Below, piece after piece: positions 6,393-12,804 of a DNA stretch of 12,804 bases (positions within the stretch are counted from its first letter, which is position 1; the number at the start of each line of letters is the position of its first letter). Position numbers and translations under genes: made by a program. A model generated the notes under the pieces. It searched no databases and was not told where the DNA came from. It saw only the letters and a program-made list of their open reading frames with translations. This stretch comes from Verrucomicrobiota bacterium (GTDB lineage: Bacteria; Verrucomicrobiota; Verrucomicrobiia; Chthoniobacterales; Terrimicrobiaceae): NCBI GenBank assembly GCA_026398285.1, contig JAPLTI010000150.1:1-12804 (forward strand), read 5' to 3'.

Positions 6393-8282
6393 TTAGTTGG
6401 ATTCATCCACCGGAACCGCTGCAGGAGCGATAACATCGGGCTCCGGCGAAGGAGTCGCCTGTGGAGTGGCGGGCGAAGTTGGTTTTTTGGAAGCGGAGGT
6501 TTTATAGACCTCCCGGAAAAGTTTTCCGATAAGCGGAGCGGCATGGGATCCGCCACCAGTCTTCACTCCAGGCTCACCCTCGTAGAGCGCCGCGAAGGAA
6601 TACTTGGGATTATCCGCCGGTAGAAAACCTCCAAACCAAGCAGCAATGCGCTGCCGGTCGGTTGGTCCCCACTGCGCGGTTCCCGTTTTTCCCGCGACTT
6701 CGATTCCTTTTACTGCCGCTTGGTGGGCTGTTCCCAAACCATCACTCGTTACACCGACGAGTGCGCGACGTAGTTCCTCACGAACTTCGGGAGACACGGG
6801 AATCTGTTCACGAATGCGATCGGGGTAGGCAGCAACGACTTTGTTGTCGATGGACTGCACTTGAAGAACCAACCGGGCCTGATGGAGAAAACCGCCATTG
6901 GCCATCACGCTCATGGCCTGCGCCATTTGGAGAGGGCTTATGAGAATGTCACCTTGCCCGATGGAGAGGTTGGCCACATCCCCGCCTTTGAGTGTGCGCT
7001 TGTGGACGCGGAGCATGTAGTCGTCGTCGGGGATGTTTCCCGAAGCCTCGGAGCGGAGGGGAATTCCGGTGCGGCGCCCGAGTCCAATGCGCTTCGCGTA
7101 ATCAATGATAGGAGCTGCGCCCATCTTCAGACCGGCTTGATAGAACCAGGTGTTGCAAGACTGCGTGAGGGCTTGCCGGAAGTTGAGTCTACCTGCATCG
7201 ACCTTTTTCCAGTTGCGAAAGCTATGGTCACCGACTGTGAAAGAGGTCGGGCAGGTGAAGGTCTCCTTCGGAGTGATGCGCCCGGTTTCAAGACCGGCAA
7301 ATCCGACGAAGGTTTTGAATGTGGAGCCGGGCGGGTAGGCCGAGCGGAACGCGCGCGGAACAAGCGGGTCGGAGGGGTCATTTGAGTAGCGTGCGAAGAC
7401 ATCTGGACGCACGATCGGGACGAAATCATTCGGATTGAATGACGGGTAGGATGCCATTGCGAGGATTTCGCCGTTGTTGGGATCCATGACGACAAGGGCT
7501 CCCCGGTTTGTATTTTTTGCGAGGACTTTTTCCGCCTCCTGCTGCAGCGGAAGGTCGAGACTGGTTACGACATTGTAGCCAGGCACAGGCTGGCGAGCCA
7601 CGCGCTCGGAGACCTTTTTTCCATCGGCACCGAATGTAATTTGAAGAAGGCCTGGCTGACCGCGGAGTTCGCGATCAAAAACCTGCTCGAGCCCTTCACG
7701 CCCCTCGCTCTCGGAGAAAATGAGGTCGTTGTTTTCGATCGGGCGGGCAGAGAGCGGCGCTTCATAACCGGTATAGCCGAGGATGTGCGCGCCGAGAGGT
7801 CCATTCGGATAGAAACGCACATAGGTTTGGCGAAGGACTTGATTCGGCGGCATGCTGCGCTGCACGGCGGAAAGCTCACGCGGGAGAAGGTCGGTCGCGA
7901 TGTCCAACGGCAGCACACCACGGTTTTTGTAGTGGTTCAGAATCACGGCATCCGAGAGACGCATGTCACGATTGATCAATCCCGATGCCATCGCCATTTG
8001 CTGACGGGCGAAAGAGAGAATTTTCGAATCCGGCCAATCCAGCGGCGTCGGAAAACTAATCGCTAGGTTGTAGCTCACGCGGCTCTGCGCCAGCGGTTGC
8101 CCATTGCGATCCGTGATCTGGCCACGCGGCGCAGGGATAAGAAGCGAGAAGGTGCGGGCCTTATTCTGGGTTTCCCAAGTCGGCTTGGGATTTTCAACCA
8201 CGCCGGTATTGTCGATCATCGTCTCGCGGGCCACGAGGATCGCAGGAAAAAGAAAAACGGCAGCGAACCGGGAAAATTTCAT
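6393..8282 (-). CDS. mrdA: Penicillin-binding protein 2 (class B peptidoglycan transpeptidase)
   Basis: A 629-residue class B PBP, the length of E. coli PBP2 (633). It cross-links peptidoglycan during lateral wall growth with RodA and MreCD, anchored in the inner membrane. Residues 1-21 hold a short hydrophobic signal/anchor (FAAVFLFPAILVA). The PBP dimerisation domain begins with RGQITDRNGQPLAQS near 53-67. The transpeptidase motifs are complete: SxxK as STFK with catalytic S320, SCN at 375-377, and KTG at 532-534. The C-terminus ends in a Pro/Ser/Ala-rich tail (about 598-629) of unknown role. The ATG at 8280-8282 is chosen because the signal segment follows it directly; the open frame runs 44 codons further upstream without PBP character. 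rodA, mreC and mreD are not adjacent, unlike the common arrangement. The gene lies 157 bp after uxaC; no clear terminator was seen in that gap. Confidence 0.94.
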   Translation of the reverse strand: MKFSRFAAVFLFPAILVARETMIDNTGVVENPKPTWETQNKARTFSLLIPAPRGQITDRNGQPLAQSRVSYNLAISFPTPLDWPDSKILSFARQQMAMASGLINRDMRLSDAVILNHYKNRGVLPLDIATDLLPRELSAVQRSMPPNQVLRQTYVRFYPNGPLGAHILGYTGYEAPLSARPIENNDLIFSESEGREGLEQVFDRELRGQPGLLQITFGADGKKVSERVARQPVPGYNVVTSLDLPLQQEAEKVLAKNTNRGALVVMDPNNGEILAMASYPSFNPNDFVPIVRPDVFARYSNDPSDPLVPRAFRSAYPPGSTFKTFVGFAGLETGRITPKETFTCPTSFTVGDHSFRNWKKVDAGRLNFRQALTQSCNTWFYQAGLKMGAAPIIDYAKRIGLGRRTGIPLRSEASGNIPDDDYMLRVHKRTLKGGDVANLSIGQGDILISPLQMAQAMSVMANGGFLHQARLVLQVQSIDNKVVAAYPDRIREQIPVSPEVREELRRALVGVTSDGLGTAHQAAVKGIEVAGKTGTAQWGPTDRQRIAAWFGGFLPADNPKYSFAALYEGEPGVKTGGGSHAAPLIGKLFREVYKTSASKKPTSPATPQATPSPEPDVIAPAAVPVDESN

Positions 8283-8288
8283 AAGTGA

Positions 8289-8297
8289 ACGATAGCA
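8289..8297 (-). promoter_or_regulatory. Extended -10-like element directly before mrdA
   Basis: Reading the minus strand, TGC-TATCGT (8297-8289) is an extended -10 box, and only six bases (TCACTT) separate it from the mrdA ATG. If used, transcription would start at or within a base or so of the start codon, giving a leaderless mRNA. No Shine-Dalgarno sequence is present. The -35 region (TTTCGG, 18 bp upstream) is weak, as is common for extended -10 promoters. Transcription start mapping is needed to accept this. Confidence 0.35.
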
Positions 8298-8439
8298 AAA
8301 CCCGCCGCACACCCGAAAGGAAAACACAAAGCGGACCAAAGTTTTCCACCGTTTGCCGCAAGCCTCTGGTCGTTGGCCTGAATGTGGAAGCCAGGCTACA
8401 GCAAGCCTTGCCATGTGGGATTTGGAGAACTCAGTGGTT

Positions 8440-9855
8440 TTAGTAGAACCCGAAGTAGCGGCGGGCGTTGTGGTAGCTGATGTCCTCGACCATTTTTCCG
8501 ACGAGGGCGAAGTCGGAAGGCAGGAGTCCGCGCTCGATGTCGTTGCCGAGGATATTGCAAAGCAGGCGGCGGAAGTATTCGTGGCGCGTGTAGGAGAGGA
8601 ACGAGCGGCTGTCGGTGAGCATACCGACGAACTGACTCAGAAGGCCGAGCTGCGAGAGGCTCTCGATTTGGCGTGTCATGCCATCGAGTTGGTCGAGGAA
8701 CCACCATCCGCTGCCAAACTGGATTTTGCCTGCCGTGATGCCGTCCTGGAAATTGCCGAGCATTGTGGCGTCGAGCTCGTTGTCGCGGGGGTTGAGGTTG
8801 TAGATGATCGTCTTGGGCAGGCTGTCTGCGAGGTCGAGTCGGTCGAGATGCTTGGCAAGGGCTGCAGCTACTGGCAGGTCGCCGATGGAATCGAATCCAC
8901 AATCTGGGCCGAGTATTTTTTTCATCCGAGTGTTGTTGTTTCGGATCGCCCCGTAATGGATCTGCATGGTCCAGCCTTTCGCCGCATCCATCACCGCGAG
9001 TTCGTGAAGCAGATAGGATTTGTAGCGCAGCGCCTCATCAATCGTCACGGCACCACCCGCGCGCGCCTTAGCGAAAATCGCTGAGGCTTCTTTCTCCGTG
9101 CAATCCTCGGCCCAGATCGTATCCACGCCACGGTCGGAGAGACGGCAACCACGCGAGGCAAAGAAATAATGCCGGTTTTGGAGCGCCTTCATGAGATCGG
9201 AAAGCGTGCTGATGCTTATTCCTGACGCCTTCTCCAGCAACTCGAGCCATGCAGCGAAAGCAGCGGGCTGATCAATGATGAGGGCTTTGTCCGGACGCCA
9301 GGTCGGGCGCACTTGGATATCAAACGATGCATCGGCGGCTATAGCGGCATGATGCTCCAAGGAATCCACTGGATCATCAGTGGTGCAGACGACTTCGACT
9401 TTGGATTTTTTCATCAGGCCACGGCAGGAAAAATCCGGCTGGGCGAGCAGCGTGTTACAATGATCGTAGATGCCGCGCGCGGTGTCGGGATTGAGGAGTC
9501 GATCGCTGATTCCAAAATAACGCGCGAGCTCGATGTGCGACCAATGGTAGAGGGGATTGCGGAGCAACTTCGGCATCGTGGCAGCGTATTGCTCGAACTT
9601 TTCCCAATTCGGCGCATCGCCGGTGCAGAAGCGTTCGTTGGCGCCTGCCGTGCGCATCGCCCGCCATTTGTAGTGATCGCCCCCAAGCCAAAGCGCGGCG
9701 ATGTTGTCCCAACGAATGTTGTCCGCAATTTCCTTCGGAGGAAGATGGCAATGATAGTCAATAATCGGCAGATCGGCCGCGTGACGGTGGTAAAGCTCGC
9801 GCGCGGCGGGTGTGTCGAGAAGGAAGTCTTCGTGAATGAAGGGGCGGGAATTCAT
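8440..9855 (-). CDS. uxaC: Glucuronate (uronate) isomerase
   Basis: A 471-residue UxaC, matching the usual length (E. coli 470). It isomerises D-galacturonate to D-tagaturonate and D-glucuronate to D-fructuronate, the first step of hexuronate breakdown in the cytoplasm. It belongs to the amidohydrolase-like fold: DYHCHLPP holds metal ligands H35 and H37, and TTDDPVDSL near 164-172, IHYGAIRNNN near 303-312 and the C-terminal DISYHNARRYFGFY are characteristic of the family. The ATG at 9853-9855 is preferred over an in-frame TTG two codons earlier. It begins 6 bp after the uxaE stop, so the two genes are almost certainly one transcript. Family identity is very clear. Confidence 0.97.
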   Translation of the reverse strand: MNSRPFIHEDFLLDTPAARELYHRHAADLPIIDYHCHLPPKEIADNIRWDNIAALWLGGDHYKWRAMRTAGANERFCTGDAPNWEKFEQYAATMPKLLRNPLYHWSHIELARYFGISDRLLNPDTARGIYDHCNTLLAQPDFSCRGLMKKSKVEVVCTTDDPVDSLEHHAAIAADASFDIQVRPTWRPDKALIIDQPAAFAAWLELLEKASGISISTLSDLMKALQNRHYFFASRGCRLSDRGVDTIWAEDCTEKEASAIFAKARAGGAVTIDEALRYKSYLLHELAVMDAAKGWTMQIHYGAIRNNNTRMKKILGPDCGFDSIGDLPVAAALAKHLDRLDLADSLPKTIIYNLNPRDNELDATMLGNFQDGITAGKIQFGSGWWFLDQLDGMTRQIESLSQLGLLSQFVGMLTDSRSFLSYTRHEYFRRLLCNILGNDIERGLLPSDFALVGKMVEDISYHNARRYFGFY

Positions 9856-9861
9856 AGCCAA

Positions 9862-11109
9862 TCAGCAGAAAAGTGGGTCGATGTGTTTTTTGAGCAAGTT
9901 ATCGCGGACTCGTCGACCGACAATCTCGCGATTAGCCTTCAAAGCGTCGGTGTAACGGGTGCCCATGCCAGCGGCGACTTTGAACGAAACATGGATGAAC
10001 TGGCGGAACTGAAGGTTGTATTTCGGGCAAGAGGCATCATGAGTGAGAGCCTCGACAAAGTCCTGTGAAGTCCAACTGCGGACGGTTTCGATCGATGGGA
10101 GCTTCGGGATTTCAATGTCCACAACTGGGGCATAAGGCTTGATGAGTTCCTCGGCCTGCGGAAGTGCGACAGCGTAGATGTCCTTCGCGATTTCCAATCC
10201 CTCGCCTCCAGATTCCGCCAAACCCGCCACCTCTTCGAGCCAGGTCGTGCCGGCGGTTTTGAGGTGCAACCCCGCGTTGTGACGCGCAACCAGACGACGG
10301 ATGATCGGGTAGAGCGAGAATTTGTCGCTGCCGGAGTGGACGCTGATTTTGAGCGTGTCGGGCAAACCAAATTCACGCGCCGCATAGGCCAAAACAGCCA
10401 GATCCGCATCAAACTCGCGCTCAAAGGCCACAATGTCGCCGACATAGTCCACGCCCTTGTTGAAACGCCCGGTGAACTTTGGCGCGATGGTTTGGGCGGG
10501 AATTCCTTCATCAGCGATCATGGCAAGGATGATCAACAACTCTGCGGGAGTCTGTGGAGTGTCGGTCTCATCCACCGAGACCTCGACAGCAAAGGTGTCC
10601 GCCGGTTTCGCGGATGCGATATGACGGTAGATGCGACCGGCCTCCTGCATGGCCCAGAGAAACTTGCCCGCCGTGCGCTCGAGATCGGTGCGGGTGATTT
10701 CCAGAGGCGCATCGAGCAGGGGAAGCCGATGCGTGCCGACAAGGCTGGAGCGCTTTTCGAGAAACGCCGCCAGACTCTCAGGGCTTGCGGGTTTGCCCGA
10801 ATAATCGGCGACATCAAGCGTGAAGAAATCGCTCGCAGCGATAAAGCCGTCAACCGTGTGGAGATTGATATGATCGGCATCCACGAAATAGGGCGCGGTC
10901 CAGTTAAGCGCCTTCACAGCGGCATCCGCCTCGGCGCGGAGATCCTCGGGCTTGGTGCCAATGAGCGTGTGCTCGCGGTTCGACTTGTTCCAGACTGGAT
11001 GAAGTGGCACACCGCGCTTGAATGCGGATTCAACTGCAGAGAGTTGGGCCTCGCCTTGGTGTGCAAAACGGTCGCCCATACCGATAGTAAATCGTGGTAG
11101 TTTTTTCAT
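9862..11109 (-). CDS. uxaE: Tagaturonate/fructuronate epimerase
   Basis: A 415-residue protein of the UxaE type, first described in Thermotoga, which interconverts D-tagaturonate and D-fructuronate in the cytoplasm. This lets galacturonate feed into the glucuronate branch without the tagaturonate reductase/altronate dehydratase pair. Conserved-looking stretches are PRFTIGMGDRFAHQG (5-19), VDADHINLHTVDGF (76-89) with likely metal ligands D79 and H80, KISVHSGSDKFSLYP (254-268) and HLKTAGTTWLEE (282-293). The family call rests on recognition of these plus the tight link to uxaC (6 bp). The assignment of individual metal ligands is inference. ATG at 11107-11109, with no Shine-Dalgarno sequence before it. 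It is divergent from the AraC-type regulator, its likely controller. Confidence 0.88.
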   Translation of the reverse strand: MKKLPRFTIGMGDRFAHQGEAQLSAVESAFKRGVPLHPVWNKSNREHTLIGTKPEDLRAEADAAVKALNWTAPYFVDADHINLHTVDGFIAASDFFTLDVADYSGKPASPESLAAFLEKRSSLVGTHRLPLLDAPLEITRTDLERTAGKFLWAMQEAGRIYRHIASAKPADTFAVEVSVDETDTPQTPAELLIILAMIADEGIPAQTIAPKFTGRFNKGVDYVGDIVAFEREFDADLAVLAYAAREFGLPDTLKISVHSGSDKFSLYPIIRRLVARHNAGLHLKTAGTTWLEEVAGLAESGGEGLEIAKDIYAVALPQAEELIKPYAPVVDIEIPKLPSIETVRSWTSQDFVEALTHDASCPKYNLQFRQFIHVSFKVAAGMGTRYTDALKANREIVGRRVRDNLLKKHIDPLFC

Positions 11110-11141
11110 AGTGGGTGGAATTTTTTGGTTTTAAAGAGAGT

Positions 11142-11161
11142 GTTCGGAAGAACATAAGAAC
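11142..11161. promoter_or_regulatory. GTTC/GAAC repeat cluster in the uxaE/araC divergent region
   Basis: The 107 bp between the uxaE ATG and the likely regulator start contain GTTC-GGAA-GAAC at 11142-11153, followed by ATAA and a second GAAC (11158-11161), i.e. GAAC half-sites repeated 8 bp apart. This lies in the only space available for both promoters, so it is a possible operator for the AraC-type protein, which usually binds direct repeats. The arms are short and chance is a real alternative. No convincing promoter pair stands out on either strand. Confidence 0.25.
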
Positions 11162-11216
11162 TCTCCCCCGCTCGACAACACAAGGGAACGCGAAAGCGGT
11201 AGCCATTCCAGCACGG

Positions 11217-12035
11217 ATGACACAAACTGCTACCATGCCAAAACCCATTTCCAAAGTGACAGTCCATCCCCCGCCGGGGCGTCCGAGTTGGGGCGGGAAA
11301 GGGAATCTCCCGCTCATCTACCTTGGCTGGGGACGCCGCGACTTTGGAAAGAGTCCCCTCCCCTTCCACTACGACCGTGGCACAAACTACTTCATTCTGA
11401 TGAGCGGCGAAATTGTTCTGTCCCTTGGCAAAGAGACAAAGACCGTGAGGGGACCGACAGCTATCCTGATCGACTCCGACTGCCCGTTCGGCATCACCCA
11501 AAACCAACGAGAAAATGTCAGCATTCTCGTCTGGGTCTGGAAGGACCGACCACAGTTGCCTGAACTTCATATCAGCGAAGGTGGACATCTCCTCCTCGAG
11601 ATGAAGACCGCTTCACTCGACGCGCTGAAGGACATTCATACCCGCTGCCGCAAGGAAATCGCCATGTCAGACAGTGTCCTGCCATCAACCCTGAATGCGC
11701 TGCGCCAATTGCTGGAAGTCGAAATCCTGCGCGCCTCTCGACCGGCGGCAGTGACCGGAGACCTGCGTTGGGAACTGGCCCATTCTTGGATGATGAACAA
11801 CCTTTCCATCCACACCCCTGTTCCCTCCCTCTGCGACTATCTTGGAATGTCCCCCAGCGCCCTGCACCGCTTCTTCCGCAGCCAGGCCGAACTCTCACCA
11901 GGCGCCTATTTTCGAAAACTGAAATGGCAAGAAGCCCGCCGACTCGTCCACACGGAAGGCTGGCAAGTCAAAGCCGCTGCCTATCACCTGGGATACCGCC
12001 ACCCGAACGACCTCAGCCGTGCGCTGAAGGAGTAG
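11217..12035 (+). CDS. AraC-family transcriptional regulator
   Basis: About 272 residues from the ATG at 11217 (a second ATG at 11235 would give 266; a GTG at 11115 is open but would start only 5 bp from the divergent uxaE start and adds no family-like sequence). The N-terminal half looks like a cupin-type ligand-sensing domain (for example FHYDRGTNYFILMSGEI, then a GPTAILIDSDCPF strand region). The C-terminal 75 residues are an AraC DNA-binding domain with two helix-turn-helix units: SLCDYLGMSPSALHRFFR, and AAYHLGYRHPNDLSRALK. It ends at ALKE, about ten residues before the usual GxxPxxYR end of the family. Position beside uxaE-uxaC, and facing fucI, suggests it senses a uronate or a related sugar and controls this locus; that is inference from context. 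Confidence 0.9.
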   Translation: MTQTATMPKPISKVTVHPPPGRPSWGGKGNLPLIYLGWGRRDFGKSPLPFHYDRGTNYFILMSGEIVLSLGKETKTVRGPTAILIDSDCPFGITQNQRENVSILVWVWKDRPQLPELHISEGGHLLLEMKTASLDALKDIHTRCRKEIAMSDSVLPSTLNALRQLLEVEILRASRPAAVTGDLRWELAHSWMMNNLSIHTPVPSLCDYLGMSPSALHRFFRSQAELSPGAYFRKLKWQEARRLVHTEGWQVKAAAYHLGYRHPNDLSRALKE

Positions 12036-12235
12036 AAGACTCTTGGATCAAAAATCATAGCCTCACCCTGAACGCGAAGAGGCGGCGGGCTCATTGGGCG
12101 TTGGAGTGCTTTGAGAGCGGGAAGATTTCTGGGAGTAATCCGGCGTCTTCCGTTCTTGATATATGGGCCATGCGGGACGATGGCCTCCAAGTCGGTCGGC
12201 GGACGAGGATGATTTCGATATCGTTTTTTTGATCA
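12036..12235. repeat. Palindrome-rich intergenic stretch, possible dispersed repeat
   Basis: The intergenic space between the AraC-type gene and fucI has no gene I can support. It contains GGCCAT-N8-ATGGCC (12166-12185), the palindrome CGATATCG (12216-12223) and the 12-bp palindrome TTTTGATCAAAA (12227-12238), all within about 75 bp. A 68-codon frame on the minus strand (11984-12190) crosses the AraC stop and does not look like protein. The density of symmetric elements and the protein-like but meaningless translation resemble intergenic repeat units, but a copy elsewhere cannot be shown from one window. Confidence 0.3.
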
Positions 12236-12240
12236 AAAGA

Positions 12241-12276
12241 AAGACGGCAGGAGAGCGGGTGCGCTCCTGCCGTCTT
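12241..12276 (-). terminator. Rho-independent terminator of fucI
   Basis: A perfect 13-bp inverted repeat pairs 12241-12253 (AAGACGGCAGGAG) with 12264-12276, with a 10-base loop. Reading the minus strand it lies 26 bp after the fucI stop and is followed by TCTTTTG, a short T-rich run. In the plus direction, after the AraC-type gene, the following T-run is interrupted (GATTATTTG), so it probably acts mainly for fucI but may also block transcripts from the other side. Confidence 0.85.
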
Positions 12277-12302
12277 GATTATTTGTGGATTGCCCTATCG
12301 GC

Positions 12303-12804
12303 TTAGCGATAGAGGGGGCCGAAGTTTTGGCAGGCGCGGAAATCGGCGGCCTCGGCGTCAGCTGTTCCAAAGGCTGTCCATGCGGCCGGGCGGAAGACCA
12401 GGGATCCCTCGAGGTTGTGCATGTAAACCGGGATGCGGAGCATGCTGGCGAGTGAGACGAGGTCGGCTCCGATGTGGCCGTGGCTCATGACGCAGTGGTT
12501 GGCACCCCAGTTGTTCATAACGGTGTAGGTATCGCGGAAGGCGCCATGACCGGTGAGGCGTGGAACGAACCAGGTCGTCGGCCAAGTTGGGTTAGTGCGC
12601 TCTTCGAGGATGCGGTGTGTTTTTTCAGGGAGCGAAACGGTTTCGCCTTCAGCGATCTGAAGGACCGGGCCAAGACCTTGCACGAGGTTGAGTCGGTATA
12701 TGGTCGAGGGCATGCCGCCGCGTGTGGCGAAGCGTGTGCTCCAGCCGCCGCCGGGGAAATACTCGGTGATCGAGGGATGCCAGCTCGTGGCTTTGAGGCA
12801 GGCG
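12303..12804 (-). CDS. fucI: L-fucose isomerase, C-terminal part (cut by window edge)
   Basis: The last 166 residues of about 590 are visible; the gene runs off the right edge. FucI converts L-fucose to L-fuculose (also D-arabinose to D-ribulose), a manganese-dependent cytoplasmic step. The fragment reads EYFPGGGWSTRF, then RGGMPSTIYRLNLVQGLGP, VLQIAEG, NPTWPTTWFVPRLTGHG, NNWGANH, GHIGADLVSLASMLRIPV and the end ACQNFGPLYR, a close match to the family. The histidine in WGANH is 64 residues from the C-terminus, the same distance as the manganese ligand His528 from the end of E. coli FucI (591 residues). The other two ligands lie outside the window. A terminator follows. It faces the AraC-type gene and adds fucose use to the uronate module. 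Confidence 0.95.
   Translation of the reverse strand, partial: ACLKATSWHPSITEYFPGGGWSTRFATRGGMPSTIYRLNLVQGLGPVLQIAEGETVSLPEKTHRILEERTNPTWPTTWFVPRLTGHGAFRDTYTVMNNWGANHCVMSHGHIGADLVSLASMLRIPVYMHNLEGSLVFRPAAWTAFGTADAEAADFRACQNFGPLYR

Noticed and set aside
8283..8414. Longer N-terminus for mrdA (44 extra residues)
   Set aside because: The extra residues are Arg/Trp/Cys-rich, without a PBP character, and would bury the signal/anchor segment 50 residues into the protein.
8353..9084. Long plus-strand open frame opposite uxaC (and another at 9313-10068)
   Set aside because: They lie fully antisense to uxaC/uxaE, show no recognisable domain, and are explained by the codon bias of the real genes on the other strand.
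11115..11216. GTG start for the AraC-type regulator and a minus-strand frame at 11106-11588
   Set aside because: The GTG would leave 5 bp to the divergent uxaE start with no room for promoters; the minus-strand frame is antisense to the regulator and has no supported product.
11984..12190. 68-codon minus-strand frame in the AraC/fucI gap
   Set aside because: It overlaps the end of the regulator gene and has a composition unlike the neighbouring proteins; treated as part of the palindrome-rich stretch.
1..12804. CRISPR arrays, tRNA/rRNA genes, insertion sequences, phage or toxin-antitoxin genes
   Set aside because: I saw no regularly spaced direct repeats, no cloverleaf-like stretch, no transposase or integrase motif and no terminal inverted repeats with target duplications.

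Overview
The window reads as a piece of a bacterial chromosome, most likely from the Verrucomicrobiota. I infer this from the gene flavour (a short HU with the RKARTGVNP motif, uronate and fucose catabolism of the kind used by polysaccharide degraders, scattered single biosynthetic genes) and from the near absence of Shine-Dalgarno sequences. No marker in the window fixes the phylum. It is densely coded on both strands, with no insertion sequence, phage gene, CRISPR array, tRNA or rRNA that I can see.

Left part (1-2723, minus strand): a probable four-gene operon, read right to left, of a CPBP-family membrane protease, a ComF-like phosphoribosyltransferase, accD (acetyl-CoA carboxylase beta subunit) and the start of folC. 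accD and folC share a GTGA stop/start overlap, and CPBP and comF also overlap. Divergent from it, only 32 bp away, is bioA (2756-4072), which converges tail to tail with an N-acetylmuramoyl-L-alanine amidase gene.

Middle part (4079-8282): the amidase (-) is divergent from hisF (+), and hisF is followed by a Fur-family gene. The amidase has an in-frame lipoprotein box upstream of its only usable start codon, but no canonical start codon can reach that box. The Fur-like protein has lost about 25-30 residues covering the DNA-recognition helix, while its metal-binding half is intact. A strong bidirectional hairpin terminator separates it from a convergent HU gene. Upstream of HU, on the same strand, is mrdA (PBP2), the elongation transpeptidase.

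Right part (8440-12804): a uronate module. uxaE (tagaturonate epimerase) and uxaC (uronate isomerase) lie 6 bp apart on the minus strand, with a divergent AraC-type regulator. After a 267-bp intergenic region rich in palindromes and a hairpin terminator comes the 3' end of fucI (L-fucose isomerase). UxaC converts galacturonate to tagaturonate and glucuronate to fructuronate. UxaE links the two branches without a redox step. The AraC protein is the natural candidate regulator of the module, and fucI extends it to another algal or plant polysaccharide sugar.

Most of the window is ordinary chromosomal housekeeping. The points most worth following up are the Fur-like protein without its recognition helix, the amidase start problem, possible leaderless transcripts, and the palindrome-rich stretch before fucI.
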